Below are positions 57,001 through 64,000 of a DNA stretch of 64,000 nucleotides, one piece after another. The translations under genes were made by a program, and so were the position numbers. The stretch lies in contig JAUIRK010000306.1 of the NCBI GenBank assembly GCA_030549495.1, positions 186,001 to 250,000 on the forward strand, read 5' to 3'. Below the pieces are notes generated by a model, which worked only from the letters and a program-made list of their open reading frames with translations, was not told the DNA's origin and searched no databases. How positions within the stretch are numbered: position 1 is the stretch's first letter; every line of letters starts with the position of its first letter. The DNA is from Nectonema munidae (taxonomy: Eukaryota > Nematomorpha > Nectonematoida > Nectonematidae).

Positions 57001-60000
57001 ATACTAATTGCATCTACATTTTTATGTTTGATTTTAGACACGCTAATGGACAAACTGCCGATGAGAAGGGAAGATGACTCCTTTGTGTTTGTGAAGAAGA
57101 ACCATGTGCACAAGCTATCGCACGACGAAAAGTACAAGATTGTGTATCTTCGTCGAAGCGAGGGCATTGAAAGGCAGTACAGATATCACTGCAAAGGGTA
57201 GGCATTATTTTTGAACGAGTGTGTCCTGCTCAAATTCATTCTTTTCTAATGTTTTAGTTGTAAGCTGCCCCTCTTTTACACACATTACCCAGAAAACTCT
57301 GAAGTCGTTTTCATACTTCAAGGTTCCATTTTTCTACCTGGAAAAGGCCCAATCAAAAATAGCAGCTATTCATATGAAGAACCTGCGGATTCTAATGTAA
57401 GTTCCCCATTCTTTCATTACTTTAATACTTCGAAATTTATTTACGCGTTAATAAAAAATATAAGATCTAGTTAATTACCCCATATGTCTAACAATTAAAC
57501 TTTCCTGTGTAGTTTTTCGGCGTACAAAAATATAGCACATATTTAATAGCTTATTACTTGCAATGCTGTTTTAGTTGCGCAGAGAAATAAGGAGTGTACT
57601 TATACGTTTTATTCTGAATTTGACACCTGAATTATTTTTCGCAAAAATCCTTAAACATAAAACAAACTGCAATATTCAATACTTATAATTTTTGATGAAA
57701 AGAACACCTTAATGTTATTTATTTCTTTTTTATGCAATGCTTCAACAGCAATTTCTGACATGCATGGCTCATAAAAGCCTTTCATTCAAAATTTTCTAGC
57801 ATTTACATTTAACGCTAGATTGTTGACATCCATTTAGGATTCGAGTAGTCTAGACTCCATCGATGCAAAGTCTTTGATGTTTTTTTCCAATTCAAAGTTT
57901 CTTGTGCAAGAATGTCATCATTCATATAAAAATAAATATATCATGTAATATATAGCAAAATACTTTCAAATAATACTATACTATATTTAAGTATTGATAC
58001 CAATTCAATTTTATAGTATCTTAACCTTCCCCTCTTGGGTATAGTTTTCTACATAGTTTCAATAAAAATATTTATTCTTTTTAAATATATCGTTGGCTTC
58101 CCTTACTTTTAGAATGGAAAGATAAACGTAGTTTCTCTAATCATTTTATCAAACAATGCATATAGGAAACTAAAAGTATTGGGAGCCAACGATATATTTA
58201 AAAAGAATAAATATTTTTTGATTTTTTAAAGAACATTTTTCGATTCTTTGATTACAGAATTTTATTTTGATTATTTCACAGATATATTATTTAAAATCGT
58301 GCAAATTACAAAAATATAGGTAATAACTTTTGTAACATCGTATGAGGTAATCAAATTTTTGACTTAAAAAGAATATTTTTCGTTTCTTTGATTACAGAAT
58401 TGTGCGCAAAGAGAGAGGTTTAACTGTTATCTAAGAACTCACACTTTGTGCATAAGTGTGCTTTTTACAAACAATTTGCGTTGCGATATTTGTGTAATCG
58501 TCACATTATTGTGAGTGAGAAAATGTAGTACAGGGGAAGAGAGAGAAATTGCTCACACACAATGCATAAAAACTTACTTCAGAGATTTTCAGACTTTAGA
58601 TTTCGGAAAGGTGACTAGAGCTCATTTGTTCCACATGTTTTATCTTATATGCCTGATGTGACTGAAAAAACGAGAAGCATAGAGGAAGTGAACATTTGAC
58701 ACATTTCTGTATTGAGACCTTTTGTAATTTCAATTTTAAAGTCGCATAGAATTCTTGTTTTTTAAAAATACTTATTTTTCCCTTGCCTTTAAAAATTATG
58801 CCCAAAACTGTGAAGTCTTCTTCACAAAAAGTTAAAATCATATTTAAACTTCCTGAAGAGTTTACTTCAACTCCTAAAAATGAACTCTATTGCAAACTTT
58901 GTAATTGCATTGTTAAGCACAGCAAATATTTTTTTGTTGAAAGTCATAGAAAGACTGAAAAATATTCAACTAAAAAGAATTCAAAATTTGCTACTCCTTC
59001 TGTTTAGACGTTTATTAGTGATAAAACCTTGTAAATAAAGTAACAGAATCTTTTTTGTCAGCAAATAAAACTCTGAATAAATTGAATCATTCTTTGATTA
59101 AAGATTTGTTAAAATATATGGGGTACAATTGTCCAAATGCCTTAATCCATTGTAATTAGATGGGCATCCTGTTTAAAGTCAGCGTTTTGGTATGTCGAAA
59201 AGTTTATTGAAGTCAAAAGAATTGTGTTGGACTTCTCTGATGCTGGAAATATTATTCATAGAGCAAAAAAAGCCCTTTTCTTCTCTACCGGATGATTTGA
59301 AAGAAAATTTGAAGTACAAACCTTTACTGGATTTGGTTGAAAAATGCAAAGATGAAGGTTATTGTGTTCAGAAAGCATATGAAGATTTATCACAACTGAA
59401 CATACCAAATGATGTGTGTGATTTAAATATATACATTCAGAAAAGATTAGAAGATAACGACGTTGAGAAAATTATGAAGAAAGTAAAAATCGCAACTTTG
59501 ATGAGAATGTTTGTAAATACTTACTTATGGATTATAATTATGATATTTTACATGATATCAGCTGATCTTCATAAAATCAAAATAAGGTTTTATTTTGTTA
59601 GAGAAACGTTTTATAAAGTATTTTTTCGGTCAATTTTTTGTTTTTTAAGTTAATAAAGTCAATATTAGGAGGTCATTTTGAAAAATCGTCTGCTTATCTT
59701 TTATATAACTTAAAGCAGATGATAAAGAGGCGAAAAATATTGTTATTCTTTATTGTTGTTGGTGGTTATCATAGTTAACGTTTATACTGTTTTCATTGAT
59801 GTGATTTAATTTTTAAATGTTATACTTAATCTTAAGGTTGCTGTTAAAAGAAGCACGCGACACATAGGAAAGCAAAGCTTTGTCACTGTTTCCACTTTGG
59901 ACGAAGATGACGAAGCGATTGAATCGGTAAGCTCCGTAAGGGTTCACTGAATTTGTTTAAACCAGAACATTTTTTTGTTTAGAGAGAAATATCAGAGTCT

Positions 60001-60123
60001 TATGCTGAAAATGCCTCCATCATTGAAAAGCAATTAATGAGAAAGGGAATGCTGAAGCGCAAAGCAGAGAGTCAAGGAAGCAATGAAAAAAGCTATAAAG
60101 GCACTTTGTTGAACAGAGATTGA
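50920..60123 (+). CDS. STEEP1: STEEP1 (STING ER exit protein; CXorf56 family)
   Basis: Five exons, 50920-51037, 57038-57197, 57258-57396, 59837-59926 and 59983-60123, encode 215 aa (human about 222). In mammals STEEP1 aids ER exit of STING; it is widely conserved in animals beyond STING, so an older role is likely. Blocks seen: MPKCVSKSIIVTD and LNVYYCICGK at the N-terminus (Cys-x-Cys); TLMDKLPMRREDDSFVFVKK; VYLRRSEGIERQYRYHCKGC and KLPLFY (the signature, with Cys-x-x-Cys); SFVTVSTLDEDDEAIES; SESYAENASIIEKQLMRKG; and a C-terminal KGTL. Phases 1, 2, 0, 0 agree at all junctions. Intron 1 is 6.0 kb and holds a piggyBac copy and SINE. Poly(A) signal AATAAA is at 60248-60253. Confidence 0.92.
51800..52310 (-). 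repeat. SINE-like repeat with 3' body, copy B (interrupted)
   Basis: The second copy of the 28930-29290 repeat: GCCAAACTATGAACAAATTG, ACCTACCATGCCACCCATAG, GGGGATACGTCAAATTAG. A TTAA-flanked MITE splits it at 52139-52276. Confidence 0.7.
52139..52276. mobile_element. piggyBac-type MITE with related empty site
   Basis: TTAACCCATTAAGTCACAA on the left and GTACTTAATGGGTTAA on the right; the element body 52143-52272 is flanked by duplicated TTAA. The homologous site at 29258-29261 has a single TTAA with the same neighbours (AGCTT-TTAA-ACTATTTTT), which is direct evidence of insertion. Confidence 0.9.
53927..55200 (-). mobile_element. piggyBac transposase remnant, copy B
   Basis: Nearly identical to 32790-34033. 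The 98-aa core at 54887-54591 differs from copy A by one residue (VILGFSKK against VVLGFSKK). Four bases are lost in the cysteine-rich end (near 54005-54012), so this copy is further frameshifted. It abuts the inverted H1 hAT piece at about 55205 and lies in STEEP1 intron 1. Confidence 0.85.
55205..56600 (-). repeat. hAT family H1 5' region, inverted arm
   Basis: Reverse-complement counterpart of 41540-43010. The minus-strand frame 55407-55210 reads [20 protein letters not shown] and SMENACSHSYEVANRISFQS, the same N-terminal piece as in 37325-37537 but intact. Confidence 0.75.
57038..57197 (+). CDS. STEEP1: STEEP1 exon 2
   Basis: Acceptor GATTTTAG ends at 57037 and donor GTAGGC starts at 57198. 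It carries the LPMR and YLRRSEGIERQYR signature. The antisense open frames here are shadows. Confidence 0.92.
57258..57396 (+). CDS. STEEP1: STEEP1 exon 3
   Basis: Acceptor GTTTTAG, donor GTAAGT. Reads CKLPLFYTHYPENSEVVFIL, then QGSIFLPGKGPIKNSS. It is separated from exon 2 by a 60-nt intron. Confidence 0.92.
58064..58216. repeat. Palindromic MITE-like hairpin in STEEP1 intron 3
   Basis: Left arm AAATATTTATTCTTTTTAAA, TATATCGTTGGCT (58064-58102); inverse right arm GAGCCAACGATATATTTAAA, AAGAATAAATATTT (58181-58216). The loop is about 78 bp. No ORF. Confidence 0.6.
58799..59655 (+). mobile_element. CGGBP1/BED-like hAT remnant, copy 2
   Basis: 58799-59007 reads FKLPEEFTSTPKNELYCKLC, NCIVKHSKYFFVESHRKTEK: a Cys-x2-Cys and His-containing finger of the CGGBP1 type. 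59192-59653 continues LPDDLKENLKYKPLLDLVEK, a later helical part. Shifts and stops lie between. It sits in STEEP1 intron 3 and is related to 13327-14560. Confidence 0.6.
59837..59926 (+). CDS. STEEP1: STEEP1 exon 4
   Basis: Acceptor CTTAAG (an AAG site), donor GTAAGC. Thirty codons, VAVKRSTRHIGKQSFVTVST then LDEDDEAIES, matching the TKR..GKFSSVTVSTIDEEEE block of the family. Confidence 0.88.
59983..60123 (+). CDS. STEEP1: STEEP1 exon 5
   Basis: Acceptor TTGTTTAG after a 56-nt intron. Reads REISESYAENASIIEKQLMR, then a basic tail ending KGTLLNRD and TGA at 60121-60123. Confidence 0.92.
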   Translation, partial: REISESYAENASIIEKQLMRKGMLKRKAESQGSNEKSYKGTLLNRD

Positions 60124-60294
60124 TTAACCTTTGCTTTCCTTCTACTCCAGTCCAACATCTTTTGCCTGCTCCTGCGATCGATTATAATATTTTACAGTGA
60201 AGAAAGTTCTTGTGACATCTCGTAACATCCTTTCACGAGCTTTATTTAATAAAAGCCTATAATATTTATCTAAACGCATGTGTCGTTTGTCTTT

Positions 60295-60412
60295 AAAGAA
60301 GTTGTCTATTGCTCAGCGCTGCTTATGCCAAACTATCAAACAGGATGCTAGATTTGAATTCAAGATCTTAACAAGAGTATCAAAGCCAGGCGTCTAGGCA
60401 ACCTAGCTCCTA
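60295..60412 (-). repeat. SINE-like repeat (degenerate)
   Basis: CAGCGCTGCTTATGCCAAAC and GGCAACCTAGCTCC in the same order as the other SINE-like copies. It lies just after the STEEP1 poly(A) signal. Confidence 0.4.
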
Positions 60413-62777
60413 TTTTTTGCTTATCTATCTTTTATGGATGCCGCTTTATATGTTGAGACTTTTTTCACTAGATTTCAAAATAAACAACTGAAGCAAATTT
60501 TCATTTCAAAAGTGTAAAGTATTTAAGATAAGATATGAAAATGTTTAGCTTTTTATCTTTTTTGTCGGCACCTTCAAATTCATCAAAAGATTTCTCACAA
60601 AGTTACAAAAGCCTTCATTGCTTGATCTTAAATTAAGCTGTCTAAGATTACATGGAATTGGAAAGAGATGAAGAATAAAGAAGTCAGGAAGATTAACATG
60701 GAAGAAAAAGGCGGCTTATGATATAAAGCCTGGATTATCTCAGTGGCGGATTGAGAAGGTAGCGCCCCTGCCTTTAAAATTTTGAACATATCACTGAAAA
60801 ATCATCCAATTGTAGTTTGATTTTGTGAGAGAAGATTTGCACTGCAGTTTCATACATAAATGAAAGTACTCACATATTTTTTCGGCTATATCCTGAATAA
60901 AATTCATAATAACAGACTCAGTCTGTTATTCACCGAAAAAGACAAAATGCCGTCCACTTGTTTTTGAGATCCTATTCGAATTTTTTTTATTATACTAAAA
61001 AAACTCACGTAAATTTTAGTAGGGTGTCCCTTATTTTTTTCCTGTCTCCCAATCTCTAATTTTGTTCCTTTTTTTTTTTATAAAAGAACATACTAGACAA
61101 CATTTTCAGAGATTTTAACGTACTTAAGACCACCATCTACAAACTTAAACCTATCTAAAAGTGTGATTTTGTGGTAAAATTATTAGCCTTTATATTTTAT
61201 AATATAAATATCTAATGAAAGTAGAGCCCTCACTTTGGAATGAAGAGCAAAATTAGATACCATATAAAGTATAGGAGATATGAAGTACAGACTACAAGCT
61301 GATACGAATTTGTAAGCAAACTAATAGAGATCCTATTGAGATATATAATTAAAAGCTGTTTCTTTACTTAGTAAATGAAGGGAAGGATAAACTAGGGAAC
61401 AAGGATCAAACCAAGGCGGCCAAAGTGCTTGGTCTAGTTAGAGTAGCACTGAATAATATTTTTCACTATGTCACTTTAATTTATGACTGAATTAATTATG
61501 TATCATAGCATATTATATAAAATATAAGCCATCTATATCGTTATTATTGAAAAATTTCATGACAATTAAAATTTATAAACATGATCTCAGATCGTATTCA
61601 GTAGACATTTGGTCCCATCACTACTGATGGCATGGATAGAAACATTATTATATCAAGAAAAAACTATTTTATCGATTTGGCTTAAGTATATAAAAGTTAA
61701 TGTAAAGTCGAATCAACCCCTTTGAAATGTAGCATGTGTGTAAAGAATGAATACTGTCATGCTGAGAAATGAGGAAAGTCGATTTGCTAAATTCGACGAA
61801 ATTTTTAAAAAATGATAAAAAAATATCTGACCACAAATAAACAGAAGTAAACACTAACCGCATTTAATCTAGTGACAAAAATATTTTCAAAATGAAATTG
61901 AGCATATTCGATTTGCTGTGTATGGATAAGCCTCTTTTAAAATATTAAAAAATGTTTGGCGTTAAGTTACTTGTGAAGGCAATAAATACATTAGGACAAT
62001 ATTAAGCCAAAAATGTGAATTATAATATATTTGATTGCAAATTTCTTTTTTTGCAAACAAAGAATTATATTTCACAATGTACGTGAAGTGTTTTATATCT
62101 GAGTTGGTCGCCTTAAAACAACCTAAAATTTTAAAAATCACTATTAAACATATAAGGGGCATGGGTAACAAAATTAATTTTTTGGCTATTTTTAAGAGCC
62201 ATCTTAGTCGTATATGATATATTATTATTATTATCATCCAAAAAGTTAATTAAAAAAAATAAATGGCCTAGGAATAGGCTTTTTCCAGATCCGCTCCAGG
62301 ATTGAATACATAACGCACTAACCAATTTCTCCTTCTCAATAGGGAACAATAGCAGCAAAAAGACTTCTTTAAAAATTATAAACATATCATTTTGAAGATC
62401 GAAGCGTTCTCTATCAAATCAAATTTGAATAAATTAACTCGATTTTATAAATCGTATTTCAATTATTTTTTTATTTCATAGCAGTACAACTTTATTCGTA
62501 TAAAAAGTGGAAAAGATTTGTAAGGACATAATCTAAATTTCAAACAATGCTTGCATTCATCAAAACACGTAAAATCTATCAATATATGGTAGAAAAAAAG
62601 GCCACTTAAAATTTTCAGTTTTACAGGAAAAACTGCTCAAAACAGGTCTTAAACTTCATGTTATTGCAAAATAAAGAACTCACTATCATAAAATAGCTTT
62701 TTATGTTGAATTTGTAAAAAATTATATTTATTTAAATATATAATAAAAGATAAAAACTATTGATACGATTAAATATT
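60413..62777. other. STEEP1-NAA40 intergenic stretch
   Basis: No supported gene. A hAT-like end CAGTGGCGGATTGAGAAGG lies at about 60740, and AGGGTGTCCCTTA near 61021. The remainder is AT-rich. Confidence 0.45.
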
Positions 62778-63039
62778 TCAGTTGCTTCGTACAATTGAGT
62801 ATGGTGTAGTTTTCTTGCTTAAAATAGTATACTTCACTGCTTCAGAATCAATTCCTTTTGATGTGATGTCTTCTGTGAAGTTGTTCTTTTGGAAAAACCG
62901 CAATGAAGCGTCGTTAAAAGTGAAAACAGTCGCCATTATTTGGCACAAGTTTAGAGAAGTGGAGATTTCTTGAAGAACTCGTAAGATCATTCCACCAATG
63001 CCTTTCCTTTGATGGGCCTCTTCAACTTGCATTTCATAG
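62778..63039 (-). CDS. NAA40: NAA40 (NatD) N-alpha-acetyltransferase, terminal exon
   Basis: NatD acetylates the N-terminal Ser of histones H4 and H2A. This exon holds the second half of the GNAT fold: YEMQVEEAHQRKGIGGMILR with the acetyl-CoA-binding Q/R-x-x-G-x-G, then MATVFTFNDASLRFFQKNNF and AVKYTILSKKT, matching the NAA40 C-terminal region. The acceptor TTTTTTAG is at 63040-63041; stop TGA is at 62780-62778. The vertebrate His/Cys-rich tail is absent. Upstream exons should lie at higher coordinates; none was recognised up to 64000. Confidence 0.85.
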
Positions 63040-63242
63040 CTAAAAAAGTGTGCATGAAGGCTATACTGCTGTTTTTGAGTCAAAGTGTTTCAGCATATGA
63101 GTGTCTAATTTCAATATGTATGTATTCCATTGTATGCATGTATGTCTAGATGTTTTTTGTGTCAGGTGTGTATTAATACAAATAAATAGGAAAGTTTGTA
63201 TCGAGAATGTCAAAAAATGTATATGTAAAGGTATGTATGTAC

Positions 63243-63390
63243 CAGCGCACATCCTCAAAATATTGGGGGGGGGGGGGGATTTTTTTGCAATATTCAAGCA
63301 ATCCTTTAAAATAGAGTGTATACAGCGCATAAGTGAATTTATAAGACTACTTTATATTTTTTTACAAAATTGAGGAAATTTAAAAACTAA
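63243..63390. mobile_element. Non-autonomous hAT end with poly-G
   Basis: CCAGCGCACATCCTCAAAAT then a 14-base G-run. The following sequence (ACAGCGCATAAGTGAATTTA, TAAGACTACTTTATATT) is the reverse complement of 30255-30330. It lies in the presumed last intron of NAA40. Confidence 0.6.
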
Positions 63391-64000
63391 TTAATTTAAT
63401 AATATAAATGGAAAATTTGAGAGAGGAGGAGAAAGAATGAAATTAAGACAAAATGAGCGAGGTGTTTGGATGAAAATGATGGAAAAAAGGTTTGAGTGAC
63501 AGAAGCGGAAAGAGTTATTGAGTCAAATGATATGAAAATTTGAAGCATGCCCCACTGCTATGCCTGGTATGTAATTTAAAAAATGGAGTGAGCGTCAAAT
63601 CCATAAATGGAAATGTCTTAGTGATGTCATCAAATATTAATGTCACCGACTATGCTGTTTGGAATATTATCACGTTTGGCAAGTTGAATTCTGATTAATG
63701 TAACAGTGGGATGGCTAATTTTTGCATTTACAAGTTACAGGTTTGATGAATTGGTAACTGCGCTTTTAAAAGATTTTATTTTACCCGTCGACCCCTTCAT
63801 AGAACATTTATCTTCACATCGACCCCGACCCCACATAGAAATGTTTCATAAAAGCATTAATCAATGTCAACAATTAAAAGAGAAATAGAAACCAATAATG
63901 TTTCATATATCCTACACTACAATGTGCTAAATTATGTTTTAAAAGAAAAAGGAGATTTATTACTACTATAAAGTAAAAAAAGCATAGAACAATTTGGTAA
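63391..64000. other. Unrecognised sequence, presumed NAA40 intron
   Basis: No supported exon or repeat. A 60-aa frame at 63706-63888 has no recognisable features. Confidence 0.35.

Noticed and set aside
56889..57205. Minus-strand open frames overlapping STEEP1 exon 2
   Set aside because: The sense strand holds the conserved STEEP1 signature with correct splice sites; the antisense frames are incidental.
1..64000. A prokaryote-style operon or defence system
   Set aside because: The genes are spliced, widely spaced and of animal type; nothing in the window resembles a bacterial gene cluster or phage.

Overview
This is an AT-rich, repeat-laden eukaryotic nuclear window with spliced genes. The organism is a ciliated animal: it carries an intraflagellar-transport gene (IFT140), a GPI-anchor glycosyltransferase (PIG-A), STEEP1/CXorf56, TMEM19 and NAA40. 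The transposons (hAT of several kinds, piggyBac, Tigger/pogo, Merlin, an RTE-like LINE, a Gypsy remnant, tRNA-derived SINE-like repeats) also fit an invertebrate metazoan. A parasitic-copepod-like or similarly AT-rich invertebrate genome is possible, but I cannot name the species from sequence alone.

Host genes. (1) IFT140, + strand, exons at 3815-4230, 6136-6239 and 6296-8429; the 5' part was not found, and an in-frame TGA lies at 4189-4191. (2) TMEM19 (DUF92 family), - strand, five exons between 24190 and 8457. It ends tail-to-tail with IFT140, with 27 bases between the stop codons. One of its introns is GC-AG. (3) PIGA, + strand, three exons at 40009-40760, 46326-46535 and 46595-46949. (4) STEEP1, + strand, five exons at 50920-51037, 57038-57197, 57258-57396, 59837-59926 and 59983-60123. 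(5) The last exon of NAA40, - strand, 63039-62778; the rest lies outside the window or was not recognised. I joined exons by matching splice sites, reading phase and remembered family sequence; no alignment was run.

Repeats. Everything else is transposon-derived or unrecognised AT-rich DNA. The region 1-3200 has hAT remnants and an apparently complete 1.38-kb TIR element with perfect 8-bp target duplications. The TMEM19 introns hold a hAT MITE, a broken Tigger transposase, a foldback element, a CGGBP1-like hAT, two copies of a LINE with a PHD-like finger, a Gypsy gag fragment and an internally deleted Merlin. The stretch 24-40 kb has no recognised host gene and contains foldback elements made of inverted tandem arrays, SINE-like repeats, a piggyBac transposase and hAT remnants. 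The long introns of PIGA and STEEP1 are filled with related copies of these, including a second piggyBac copy and a 1.4-kb inverted duplicate of a hAT end.

Two gene-structure patterns stand out. Introns are either 56-60 nt or about 1.9-8.2 kb, with nothing between. Of 14 acceptors inferred, 8 are TAG, 5 AAG and only 1 CAG. The clearest mobile-element evidence is a piggyBac-type MITE at 52143-52272 whose empty target site is preserved in a second copy of the host repeat at about 29258.
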